The notes under the pieces: generated by a model
Database searches by the model: none
The model's input: the letters and a program-made list of their open reading frames with translations, nothing else
Told to the model about the DNA's origin: nothing
Assembly: GCA_002691245.1 (NCBI GenBank)
Contig: NZHH01000027.1
Location: 1-11,860, forward strand
Source: Methylaequor sp002691245
GTDB lineage: Bacteria; Pseudomonadota; Alphaproteobacteria; Methylaequorales; Methylaequoraceae
Direction: 5' to 3'
Length of the DNA: 11,860 nt
Shown: in pieces, positions 1 through 6,551 of the stretch
Layout of the letters: the number at the start of each line of letters is the position of its first letter
Position numbering within the stretch: position 1 is the stretch's first letter
Made by a program: the position numbers and the translations under genes

Positions 1-98
1 AGACATCGATTTACAACAGGCTAAGCGTAACGCCTGCCAGAGCAGAACATTACGCCTTTCCAAAAAGCGGCAATAAAAGCGACAATAATTCAGAACAC

Positions 99-126
99 AA
101 AAAAGCCACCTCGAATATGAGGCGGC
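99..126 (-). terminator. Rho-independent terminator, minus strand
   Basis: The arms GCCACCTC (105-112) and GAGGCGGC (119-126) can pair around the loop gaatat with one A-C mismatch. On the minus strand the stem is followed directly by six T residues (complement of 99-104). It lies about 30 bp downstream of the tRNA-derived remnant on the same strand, so it looks like the terminator of a tRNA transcription unit. If the island model is right, this is the original terminator of the initiator tRNA, now separated from that gene by the insertion. Confidence 0.7.
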
Positions 127-156
127 TATATATATATAATATAATACAATATTGAT

Positions 157-207
157 TGGTTGCAGGGGCAGGATTTGAACCTTCGACCTTCAGGTTAAGA
201 GCCTGAC
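157..207. repeat. Left copy of tRNA 3'-half direct repeat (candidate att site)
   Basis: These 51 bases match 11742-11792 in direct orientation except at offsets 8, 13, 27 and 42 (a/g, c/t, t/a and a/t). The repeat covers the CCA end, T arm and anticodon arm of a tRNA and stops just past the anticodon stem, where the two sites diverge completely. A duplicated tRNA 3' half with a sharp end in the anticodon region is what tyrosine-recombinase integration leaves behind. No integrase is visible, so the assignment as an attachment site is inference. Confidence 0.5.
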
Positions 208-228
208 GGTAATGCTCTAAAACCCGCA
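157..228 (-). pseudogene. tRNA-derived remnant (3' half resembles initiator tRNA-Met)
   Basis: Read on the minus strand, this stretch ends with an encoded CCA (157-159), an acceptor 3' strand CCCTGCA, a T arm with loop TTCAAAT, and an anticodon arm TCAGG-CTCTTAA-CCTGA. The anticodon position would read CUU. The T stem has one mismatch. The 5' part gives a partly matching acceptor strand TGCGGGT, but the D arm is not normal: there is AGAGC but no matching GCTC half, and six extra bases precede the anticodon stem. I therefore read it as a non-functional remnant. The 3' 51 bases match the intact initiator tRNA at the right end in 47 positions. A decayed tRNA-Lys(CUU) is a possible alternative. 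The open frame crossing it is a tRNA shadow, not a gene. Confidence 0.6.
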
Positions 229-249
229 GAAAACCGCCACCCGACTCGA

Positions 250-300
250 CGGGTAACAAAACGGGTAACAAAAAATTCGGCCCCTAATTTCGGGTAACAA
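250..300. repeat. Three direct copies of CGGGTAACAAAA-type motif
   Basis: CGGGTAACAAAA occurs at 250-261 and 262-273, back to back with a 12-bp period, and CGGGTAACAA(AA) again at 291-302. The same tandem pair recurs at 11641-11664 near the other end of the window. Short repeated motifs next to a tRNA 3' fragment resemble arm-type binding sites of tRNA-specific tyrosine integrases; that function is inferred, the repeats themselves are directly visible. Confidence 0.65.
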
Positions 301-320
301 AAAAGGTCGTTAGGCTCACG

Positions 321-342
321 GACCTGACAAGCTCGTCAGGTC
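321..342. other. Perfect 8-bp inverted repeat (hairpin)
   Basis: GACCTGAC (321-328) and GTCAGGTC (335-342) pair perfectly around the loop aagctc. There is no T run on either side, so it is not a typical intrinsic terminator. It sits between two blocks of GTAAC repeats at the left border. The arm sequence cctgac resembles the anticodon-stem part of the tRNA-derived repeats (gcctgac), so it could be a core-like recombination sequence; this is speculative. Confidence 0.45.
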
Positions 343-363
343 GATTTGGCACTTTCACAATTA

Positions 364-376
364 TTTTTTGTTACCG
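364..376. repeat. Inverted copy of the GTAAC border motif
   Basis: TTTTTTGTTACCG at 364-376 is the reverse complement of CGGTAACAAAAAA, the form of the motif seen at 11641. It faces the three direct copies at 250-300, with the 321-342 hairpin between them. Confidence 0.5.
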
Positions 377-672
377 AAGAATTTGGTGGCTGATCGCACG
401 CCAAGCGAGGCCGCCAAGATCACGCCCAGCGTACACCGATACAATTCAGGCCCAAATCGCCATCTGAGAGGATAGCAGTTTGCGTGCTTTTCAAGGAGCC
501 GGTTGCCTGGGCAGGATTTGCTTAAAACCCAATGATTGCAATTTTGGTATAAGCCAATTGCTCATCCATGATTCGAACCCACTATCGTTAGTCGTTAGCG
601 GGACAAAGACCCATAGAAAGCCTACCTGGTATGGAAAATTAGCGGTGTTTATTGGGGCTGTAAGATATGCTT
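377..672. other. Stretch without a convincing gene
   Basis: I find no supported gene, RNA or terminator between the left border repeats and the regulator stop codon. A plus-strand open frame at 480-743 has no recognisable features, overlaps the end of the LysR gene and lacks a clear ribosome binding site. On the minus strand a frame is open from 561 down to a stop at 361-363. It has no ATG start and ends in a hydrophobic segment followed by a basic tail (…KFFGNKK), which could be the C-terminal scrap of an unidentified protein. Confidence 0.4.
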
Positions 673-1590
673 TTAGAACTCCACATGCTGGTAACGATCT
701 GACAAGTCACGTCCGATCTGCTCTGCAAAGCGGGAGGTGGTAACAGATAGGCTGCGCCCAGCTAATTGACCTATCCATAACGTCCCAGGAGCAACATCTC
801 GTTGGTCGATGATTCGGGCGGTCAGATGGAGGTGTTTAATCGGAGGCAGCGGGGCACCGCACTCAATCTGGAAGGTCACTGATGAGGTCTTGGCTACATG
901 AGACTTAAGATACTCAAACGAATTGCTTTCCATCTCTGGTAAGCGAGAGTAGGACTTTTCTTGAAGCGCTAAATCCAACATAGCCCGGCTGCCAAAGCCA
1001 ACGCTAGGTAGAGCCAAGGGATACTCATAGCACTGTCGTAAACGCAGCTGTTCAAAATTGGCAAGAGGGTGATTCAGGCCCATTACTGCTACCAATTGCT
1101 GCCGGACCCCTAGCAGGGTCTTGAATTCAGGCACCTCATCGGCCGCAAACACTACCGCCAAATCAATGGCATGGCTGGCCAATGCGCTTTGTGCGATACG
1201 GTGATCTAGCACTATGACCTCAAAAACTACATTAGGGTAGGTCGTCTGATAGCTACTGATGTGGTGCGGAAGAAAGTAAGGAACCAAGGCTTGACTGCAG
1301 CCAATCCGAACCTCTCCGCGGCGCATGCCAGACAAATCCGCCAGGCGTGAGGTTAACTTTCGCGTCTCGGAAAAGGTCTCGCGGATATGCATGATCACCA
1401 GTTCGCCAGCCGAATTCAAGTCAACTCCCTGTGGCCCCCGGTNGAAGATCTCAAATCCGATTTCTTCCTCATAGGATTGCAACCGCCGCTGGACGGCCGA
1501 TGGGGTCAGCGCGAGGTGATCTGCTGCTCCCCGGATAGAGCCGGTTCGGGCGATGGCATCGATGACCCGGAATGTGGTGAGGTGTTTCAT
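673..1590 (-). CDS. LysR-family transcriptional regulator
   Basis: This encodes a 305-residue cytoplasmic DNA-binding regulator of normal LTTR length. An N-terminal winged helix-turn-helix lies at about residues 3-60, with the typical GSIRGAADHLALTPSAVQRR stretch at 17-36 followed by the linker helix. The rest matches the periplasmic-binding-protein-like effector domain in size and pattern (RIGCSQALVPYFLP near residue 95 begins it). Codon 50 contains an unresolved base (1443), in the wing region where LTTRs usually have LFxR. The ATG (complement of 1588-1590) directly follows operator-like repeats. The gene is divergent from the plus-strand cluster, which is the usual arrangement for an LTTR controlling its neighbour in response to a pathway substrate or intermediate. 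The gene looks more AT-rich than the cluster it faces. The ligand cannot be predicted. Family assignment is very secure; the regulatory target is inferred from position. Confidence 0.92.
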   Translation of the reverse strand: MKHLTTFRVIDAIARTGSIRGAADHLALTPSAVQRRLQSYEEEIGFEIFXRGPQGVDLNSAGELVIMHIRETFSETRKLTSRLADLSGMRRGEVRIGCSQALVPYFLPHHISSYQTTYPNVVFEVIVLDHRIAQSALASHAIDLAVVFAADEVPEFKTLLGVRQQLVAVMGLNHPLANFEQLRLRQCYEYPLALPSVGFGSRAMLDLALQEKSYSRLPEMESNSFEYLKSHVAKTSSVTFQIECGAPLPPIKHLHLTARIIDQRDVAPGTLWIGQLAGRSLSVTTSRFAEQIGRDLSDRYQHVEF

Positions 1591-1631
1591 ATCAACACCT
1601 TAGGTAGATGTATGATTTTAAGCAACACCTT
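1580..1631. promoter_or_regulatory. Candidate LysR operator: AACACCT half-sites
   Basis: AGGTGTT (1580-1586) and AACACCT (1594-1600) form a perfect inverted repeat with a 7-bp spacer that includes the LysR start codon. A third copy, CAACACCTT, lies at 1623-1631, exactly 30 bp from CAACACCTT at 1593-1601 and so about three helical turns away. Multiple half-sites on one DNA face in a divergent intergenic region fit binding by an LTTR tetramer. They do not match the strict T-N11-A consensus. The first half-site also encodes LysR codons, so part of its sequence is under coding constraint. Confidence 0.45.
1611..1620. promoter_or_regulatory. Overlapping divergent -10-like elements (tentative)
   Basis: TATGAT (1611-1616) on the plus strand is one base from the sigma70 -10 consensus, and TAAAAT (complement of 1615-1620) is a comparable element for the LysR gene on the minus strand. 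Neither has a good -35 box at standard spacing, as is common for LTTR-activated promoters. Both lie between the candidate half-sites at 1593-1601 and 1623-1631. Transcription from 1611-1616 would leave a leader of roughly 75 nt before the first cluster gene. This is pattern-based only. Confidence 0.3.
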
Positions 1632-1698
1632 GTGGAAAAAATAGCAGACGACGGCAACGCGCTTTNAATGCAGCCTAGNGATATTGTAAGGAGCGCAA

Positions 1699-2490
1699 AT
1701 GCAGACCCTNCAGGGTATCCGACATTCTGATCGGTGGTCGACCGCAAACGATGGTGCAAGCGTTTCGCTTTTGCGGCCCACGCCCGGGTCGCAGCCGATT
1801 CGATTTGCCGCCGAACCAAAGCCGATCCAGGCAGATATCGCGCGGTCTGCTCTGATAATCATCGATATGCAAAACGACTTCCTCGACACNGAAGGCTGGT
1901 TNGCCACATCTCGTAACGCNGATGTCGCCTGCCTGTCNGATGTGGTCGGACAGGTCAACGCCCTGAGTGGTGCCTTTCGCAAGGTCGGGGTACCCGTGAT
2001 CCATGTCAATTGGGCGGTGCGACCTGACGCAGCCAATCTGCCTGCCAATGTGCTGGACAAAGGCTCGGACTGTGGTTCGCGCCCCGGTTATGGCGACCAA
2101 ATCACCTCGGGCCGGGTGCTTGTGGACGGGGATTGGGGCGCACAATCCGTCGCGGCTGTCGACGTCGACAGCCGTGACATNGCTGTCGGCAAGACCAGGC
2201 TGACTGGTTTCCGCGACAACGAATTGGACAGCATCCTGCGTCGATTAGGCGTCACCACTTTGTTCTTTACCGGCGTGAACCTCGACCGCTGCGTCTTCGC
2301 GACCCTTGCCGACGGGTGTTTCAACGGTTTTGACGCGGTGCTTATCGAAGACGCCACTGCGACGGTCTCGCCGCCCTATGTGACAGAGGCCATCCTTTAC
2401 CTCATCCGGCTGATTTACGGCTTTACAGCCAAGTCTGACGACATTCTCGCTGCCCTTTCCACACAAACCCAGATAGGAGCNAAATCATGA
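1699..2490 (+). CDS. Isochorismatase-superfamily cysteine hydrolase (amidase)
   Basis: This 263-residue cytoplasmic protein belongs to the superfamily that includes RutB (ureidoacrylate amidohydrolase), N-carbamoylsarcosine amidase and biuret hydrolase, enzymes that hydrolyse terminal amide or carbamoyl groups. The three catalytic positions are recognisable: Asp56 in IIIDMQND, Lys165 in VGKTRLTGF and the nucleophile Cys198 in TGVNLDRC. About 48 residues precede the core and could be a clade-specific extension; the ATG at 1699 has an AAGGAG ribosome site (1688-1693) five bases upstream, which supports it. It is the first gene of the cluster and its stop overlaps the next start as ATGA (2487-2490). 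Seven N bases all fall in third codon positions, so the reading frame is sound. By context it probably acts after ring opening, removing ammonia or carbamate from an acyclic ureide. The exact substrate is unknown. Confidence 0.88.
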   Translation: MQTXQGIRHSDRWSTANDGASVSLLRPTPGSQPIRFAAEPKPIQADIARSALIIIDMQNDFLDXEGWXATSRNXDVACLXDVVGQVNALSGAFRKVGVPVIHVNWAVRPDAANLPANVLDKGSDCGSRPGYGDQITSGRVLVDGDWGAQSVAAVDVDSRDXAVGKTRLTGFRDNELDSILRRLGVTTLFFTGVNLDRCVFATLADGCFNGFDAVLIEDATATVSPPYVTEAILYLIRLIYGFTAKSDDILAALSTQTQIGXKS

Positions 2491-3524
2491 CCATCACCAG
2501 GCGGAATTTCACAAAACTCGCAGGGGCTGCAACCGCCACCATGCTTGCAGCACCGGCCCTCGCGCAAGGCAAGACCAAGATCAAGATGATNCTGAACTGG
2601 CGCTATCAGGGGCCGCAATCCTGGTTCTTTTTGGCCAAGGACAAAGGCTATTTCGACGAAGCCGGGATCGACCTGANAATGGATCAGGGCAATGGCTCTG
2701 GCGCGGCTGTCGGCCATGTGGCTGGCGGGGCCTATGATGTGGGCTTTGGGGATGTGAATGCNCTGATCCGACTAGCCGGGACTAAGCCGGAAGAGGCGCC
2801 GATATGCGTTTATCAAATGTACAACAAGCCGCCGTTCACCGTCGCTGTTCTGGCTGATAGTGACATTCGAACCGCCGAAGATCTACAGGGGCGCCTGCTT
2901 GGTGGTTCCGCCAATGATGGCGCGCTGAAGCTGTTTCCAGCATTTGCGAATGTTGCCGGGCTCGATACCAGCAAAATTGAAATCCTTAACTTCAAATCGA
3001 ACCTGCGCGANCAGATGTTGAAGAACAAGGAAGTCGAAGGTGTCTTTGGCTATGTGAACACCATTCGCTTCTCCGCCAAGCTGTCAGGCATGAACCCAGA
3101 TGAAGATATCCGGTTCATCTCCTACGGTGATTACGGGATGGACCTATATTCCAACGGGTTGATCATTCCAAAGGCGATGGCCGCCGATGAGCCAGAAATG
3201 GTCAAAGGCATGGTCCGGGCGATCAATCAGGGGGTCAAGGACACGCTGGCCGATCTGGATGCGGCGGTGGACGCCGTTGCCGCACGAGANCCCCTTATCA
3301 ACAAGGACATTGAGAAAGAGCGGCTGATCGCCACTTTGCAAGACGAAATGAACCATCCGGANCTGGCGNAAACCGGCCTTGGCAATGTCGATCCNGGTCG
3401 GTTCAANAANGCCATCGANCTTGTNGTNAAGGCCAACAGCCTNCCGCGCACNCCGAAACCGTCCGAGATCTATTCTNACGCCTTNCTGCCGGCGGAAGAC
3501 GAGCGCATCTACAAGTTGCTTTGA
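2487..3524 (+). CDS. NMT1/THI5-like ABC substrate-binding protein, Tat-exported
   Basis: This 345-residue periplasmic receptor belongs to the SsuA/NMT1/THI5-like class used by NitT/TauT-type importers. The N-terminus is a clear twin-arginine signal: TRRNFTK at residues 4-10, a hydrophobic core, and an ALA|QG cleavage site after residue 26. There is no lipobox. Blocks shared with the second receptor at 7337-8344 include KGYFD (53-57), DQGNGS (66-71) and GFGDVN (86-91), so the two are paralogues. AGGAG at 2475-2479 precedes the ATG, which overlaps the upstream stop by ATGA. Seventeen ambiguous bases lie in this gene, twelve of them within 3362-3485, almost all in third positions. Several X residues there are only apparent, because codons such as CCN, GTN, ACN and CTN are still decodable. 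The ligand is unknown; a pyrimidine-like or other small heterocycle is suggested by the family and neighbours. Confidence 0.88.
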   Translation: MTITRRNFTKLAGAATATMLAAPALAQGKTKIKMXLNWRYQGPQSWFFLAKDKGYFDEAGIDLXMDQGNGSGAAVGHVAGGAYDVGFGDVNXLIRLAGTKPEEAPICVYQMYNKPPFTVAVLADSDIRTAEDLQGRLLGGSANDGALKLFPAFANVAGLDTSKIEILNFKSNLRXQMLKNKEVEGVFGYVNTIRFSAKLSGMNPDEDIRFISYGDYGMDLYSNGLIIPKAMAADEPEMVKGMVRAINQGVKDTLADLDAAVDAVAARXPLINKDIEKERLIATLQDEMNHPXLAXTGLGNVDXGRFXXAIXLXXKANSXPRXPKPSEIYSXAXLPAEDERIYKLL

Positions 3525-3529
3525 CCCAA

Positions 3530-4324
3530 ATGGAACTGGAACTGACAGATAAGGTGGCAGTGATCACGGGCCCGGCAAAAGGTATGGGTGCCGCCATCTC
3601 GCTTGGCTTTGCACGCGAGGGCGCCCACCTCGCCCTGCTTGGCCGCGACACGGCGGCTATTACTCCGGTCTGCGCTCAGGCAGAGGAGTTGGGCGTTAAG
3701 GCAGAGGTGTTCTCTTGCGATGTCACCTCCAGCCAGTCCGTCGATGCCGCGATTGCCGGCGTCTTGGCGGCATTCGGAAGGCGGATTGACATCCTGATCA
3801 ATGTGGCTGGGGGCACCGGTCCAATTGGCAAGACCGGGCTGGAGACCACCCAGAAGGAGTTCAACGATATTCTGCGCCTGAATGTTCTGGGTCCCTTCAA
3901 CATGATCCATGCCGTCGCCCCGGTCATGAAGGCCAGCGGCGGCGGCAAGATCGTCAATGTGGGCGGCACCTTCGGGATGCGGGGGCGGGCGATGCGTTTG
4001 TCCTACTCCAGTTCCAAATGGGGATTGCGAGGCATGACCAAAAGCTTCGCGCTCGAGCTTGGGTCCGACAATATCAACGTCAATCTTGTGGCGCCGGGCA
4101 TGGTCGATGGCCCCCGGTTCCGCGAAAAGGTCGTCCCGCAAGTCGCTGAGCAACATGGCATATCCTTGGAAGAAGCCGCCGCCAAACATGCGGCAGATTA
4201 CGCGCTGGGGCGGGTCAGCAAGGACGAAGATGTAGCTGCGGCGACGCTGTTTCTAGCCTCAGACTGCGCCAGACAGATCACGGGAGTCGATTTGCCTGTG
4301 GATGGGGGATGGGCAGCGCTATGA
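3530..4324 (+). CDS. Short-chain dehydrogenase/reductase (SDR), atypical active site
   Basis: This 264-residue classical-type SDR of normal length is presumably an NAD(P)-dependent oxidoreductase in the cytoplasm. It has the cofactor motif TGPAKGMG (13-20), GRD at 38-40 (Arg after the second strand often favours NADP), NVAG (91-94), the structural Asn118 and YSSSK with Tyr159 and Lys163. The position of the catalytic Ser, 13 residues before the Tyr, is Gly146 in VNVGGT; Thr147 is next to it. Loss of the Ser could mean Thr takes over, a different reaction, or a weak enzyme. The ATG at 3530 is chosen, 5 bp after the previous stop; a TTG at 3521 overlapping that stop as TTGA would add three residues. 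The end overlaps the next gene as ATGA. Its place between transporter and ring-opening genes suggests redox conversion of the imported compound. Confidence 0.88.
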   Translation: MELELTDKVAVITGPAKGMGAAISLGFAREGAHLALLGRDTAAITPVCAQAEELGVKAEVFSCDVTSSQSVDAAIAGVLAAFGRRIDILINVAGGTGPIGKTGLETTQKEFNDILRLNVLGPFNMIHAVAPVMKASGGGKIVNVGGTFGMRGRAMRLSYSSSKWGLRGMTKSFALELGSDNINVNLVAPGMVDGPRFREKVVPQVAEQHGISLEEAAAKHAADYALGRVSKDEDVAAATLFLASDCARQITGVDLPVDGGWAAL

Positions 4325-5739
4325 CCGATTTGATTTTAACTGGCGGCACAGTCGTCAATGAAACCGCCCGTGACTTGGCGGATGTGGCGATCACCAGTGG
4401 CCGTGTCAGCGCCGTCGGCACACAAGGAAGCTTGGGAGACGCGGCAGACGTCATTGATGTGACAGGGCTCCACTTGATCCCTGGTGCCATCGACATGCAT
4501 GTCCATTTTCGTGAACCGGGCTACACCCATAAGGAAGATTGGGAAACCGGCACGCGGGCCGCCGCGATGGGCGGTGTCACGACCGTGTTCGAGATGCCCA
4601 ACACCCATCCGCCCACCCGCTCGGTCACCGAATTCCGTCAAAAGCAGGACTGTGCGAAGAAAGCATGCGTCGATTTTGGGATCTACGGTCTACTGGCCGA
4701 GGACAACATTGACGAACTTTCGTCTCTGATTGAGGCGGGCGCCAACGCATTCAAATGCTTCATGGGCAATACCTTCGGCAATCTGCCTTCGCCGTCGACC
4801 GGGGCAATGCTGGAAGGCTTTGAGATCATTGCAGGCTCCGGTCTACGCATATCGTTGCATGCCGAGACCGCCTCGATTATGGCGTGGCGGCAGGCCAAGC
4901 TGGAGGCAGCGGGGCTGAATGACCCGCTCTATCACATTGCCTCCCGACCGGAGGTCGTCGCCATAGAGGCCGTTTCCCGGGCGGCCATCCTGTCGGAATG
5001 GACTGGCGCGCGCATCCACGTGCTGCATATCTCCTCTGCCGGAGAGTTGCGCCCGCTGGCCGACGCAAAGGCGCGCGGGGTCGATATCACAGGCGAGACC
5101 TGCCCCTGCTATCTCTTCCTTGATTCTGGCGATTACGAACGGTTGGGCAGCATCATCCGGGTGAACCCTCCGGTGCGAGAAGCCAAGGACAGCGCCGCGA
5201 TATGGCATGCGCTTCAAAGCGGTGTGGTGGACATGATCGCGACCGATCACGCACCGCACACCCCCGAAGAAAAGACAAACGACATCATTTGGAATGCAGA
5301 TTGCGGCTTTCCTGGGGTCGAGACACAAATGCCTTTGATGCTGAGTGAAGTGGCGGCAGGGCGGATGACGCTGGAACATTATGTAAGCATCTCCTCGGCC
5401 AACCCGGCGCGGGCGTTTGGCATGTGGCCGGATAAAGGAAGAATCGCCGTCGGTGCTTTGGCAGATATCGCTGCCGTGGATATGGCACGCGAAGAAGTCA
5501 TCGCGTCCAGCCGACTGCACAGCCGGGCCAAGATCACACCGTTTGAAGGACGCAAGACGATCGGCGCACCGGTGCACACAATTGTTCGGGGCGCGTTTGT
5601 GCAGCGGGATCGCCAGATGATCGAAGGCATGGCAGGACACGGTCGCCAGGTCACCGACATTCAAACAATGCCCCCTGCAAACCCGCAGAACGTGGACCAA
5701 AGCCTTGCCCAGATTCTCAAGGAGAGGGGGACAACATGA
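4321..5739 (+). CDS. Dihydroorotase/allantoinase-type cyclic amidohydrolase
   Basis: This 472-residue metal-dependent hydrolase of the amidohydrolase superfamily cleaves cyclic amide or ureide rings in the cytoplasm. The binuclear metal site is complete: His60 and His62 in DMHVHFREPG, a carboxylated Lys145 in FKCFMG, His180 in LHAE, His236 in HISS and Asp309 in ATDHAPH. Arg64 and Asn94 (EMPNT) correspond to dihydroorotase residues that hold the substrate carboxylate, while other stretches (ITPFEGRKTIG, ETCPCY) look like allantoinase or dihydropyrimidinase. In the last motif the usual His or Gln is Cys263. Dihydroorotase, allantoinase, hydantoinase or a new cyclic-ureide specificity are all possible; the catabolic neighbours argue against a pyrimidine-biosynthetic role. 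I choose the ATG at 4321, which overlaps the upstream stop as ATGA; an in-frame ATG at 4309 is less likely. The stop overlaps the ATPase start. Confidence 0.9.
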   Translation: MTDLILTGGTVVNETARDLADVAITSGRVSAVGTQGSLGDAADVIDVTGLHLIPGAIDMHVHFREPGYTHKEDWETGTRAAAMGGVTTVFEMPNTHPPTRSVTEFRQKQDCAKKACVDFGIYGLLAEDNIDELSSLIEAGANAFKCFMGNTFGNLPSPSTGAMLEGFEIIAGSGLRISLHAETASIMAWRQAKLEAAGLNDPLYHIASRPEVVAIEAVSRAAILSEWTGARIHVLHISSAGELRPLADAKARGVDITGETCPCYLFLDSGDYERLGSIIRVNPPVREAKDSAAIWHALQSGVVDMIATDHAPHTPEEKTNDIIWNADCGFPGVETQMPLMLSEVAAGRMTLEHYVSISSANPARAFGMWPDKGRIAVGALADIAAVDMAREEVIASSRLHSRAKITPFEGRKTIGAPVHTIVRGAFVQRDRQMIEGMAGHGRQVTDIQTMPPANPQNVDQSLAQILKERGTT

Positions 5740-6551
5740 GCGGTGAGGAATTTGTGAGACTCGCAGGCGTTGGTGTCACCTATGGGTCGGGGAGCAACCA
5801 AACGCAGGCCCTTTGCCCGACTGATCTGTCGATCGCTAAGGGAGATTTTGTAGCCTTGGTTGGCCCGTCAGGCTGCGGCAAGTCCACAATCCTGAAGCTG
5901 ATAAGCGAGCTTCTCAAGCCCAGCGAAGGCAACATTTTCTTTGGCGGCAGAGAGCTTGGGGCCAAACCCGTACGGGTGGGCATGGCCTTTCAAAGCGCGT
6001 CTTTACTGCAATGGATGACCGTACGCGATAACGTGATGCTTCCCCTGAAAATCGTGCCGCCGTTCAAGGCAGATTTCCGCGCCAAGCAGGACGGCGAATT
6101 CAAAGATCAGGTCGACGCGCTGCTGGAACAGGTGGGGCTGATCGACTTTGCCGATAAAAGCCCGTGGCAGCTTTCAGGTGGCATGATGCAGCGTGCCAAC
6201 TTATGTCGCGCGTTGGTCCATGATCCCGATCTTCTTCTCCTCGACGAACCCTTCGGCGCCTTGGACCAATTTACTCGCGAAGAACTCTGGCAAACCATGC
6301 AAGACCTTTGGGTGAACCGCAAATCGACGGTGCTGCTTGTCACCCATGACCTGCGCGAAGCGGCCTATCTGGCGAATCGTGTTTGTGTAATGAGCACGCG
6401 CCCGGGCCGCATCATTGATGACAGGCAGGTGAGTTTTGCCAGGCCGCGCGCGATTGATGTGACCTTTGAACCGCCTTTTATCCAAATTGTGCAAGACCTT
6501 CGGCAGTTGATTGTGCACGCCCCAACTGCACCAAAGGCGGATGTCGCATGA
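5736..6551 (+). CDS. ABC transporter ATP-binding protein, NitT/TauT family
   Basis: This 271-residue ATPase energises the importer formed with the permease just downstream and the binding proteins on either side. All nucleotide-binding motifs are intact: Walker A GPSGCGKST (43-51), Q-loop Gln86, signature LSGGMMQR (146-153), Walker B LLLLDE (166-171), D-loop FGALD (173-177) and switch His204 in LVTHD. The family resemblance is to SsuB, TauB and ThiZ-like proteins. A purine-rich AAGGAG lies at 5719-5724, and the start overlaps the previous stop as ATGA (5736-5739), indicating translational coupling. The C-terminal 50 residues after the ATPase core have no motif I recognise. Confidence 0.95.
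   Translation: MSGEEFVRLAGVGVTYGSGSNQTQALCPTDLSIAKGDFVALVGPSGCGKSTILKLISELLKPSEGNIFFGGRELGAKPVRVGMAFQSASLLQWMTVRDNVMLPLKIVPPFKADFRAKQDGEFKDQVDALLEQVGLIDFADKSPWQLSGGMMQRANLCRALVHDPDLLLLDEPFGALDQFTREELWQTMQDLWVNRKSTVLLVTHDLREAAYLANRVCVMSTRPGRIIDDRQVSFARPRAIDVTFEPPFIQIVQDLRQLIVHAPTAPKADVA

Noticed and set aside
157..228. A working tRNA-Lys(CUU)
   Set aside because: The anticodon arm is fine, but the D arm lacks its 5' half, there are extra bases before the anticodon stem and the T stem has a mismatch.
50..271. Minus-strand open frame of 73 codons over the left border
   Set aside because: It crosses the tRNA-derived remnant and the peptide VEGSNPAPATN is the usual shadow translation of a tRNA T arm.
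480..743. Plus-strand ORF of 87 codons
   Set aside because: No ribosome site, no recognisable domain, and it overlaps the end of the regulator gene on the other strand.
1591..1698. Riboswitch leader (for example TPP, given the THI5-like receptors)
   Set aside because: The leader is too short and shows no conserved TPP or other riboswitch core.
1675..2145. Minus-strand ORF opposite the cysteine hydrolase
   Set aside because: It is the antisense shadow of a well-supported gene with catalytic residues and third-position ambiguities in the plus-strand frame.
4843..5700. 285-codon minus-strand ORF opposite the cyclic amidohydrolase
   Set aside because: Rich in Arg, His and Cys without domain pattern; a typical antisense shadow of a GC-rich gene whose plus-strand metal site is complete.
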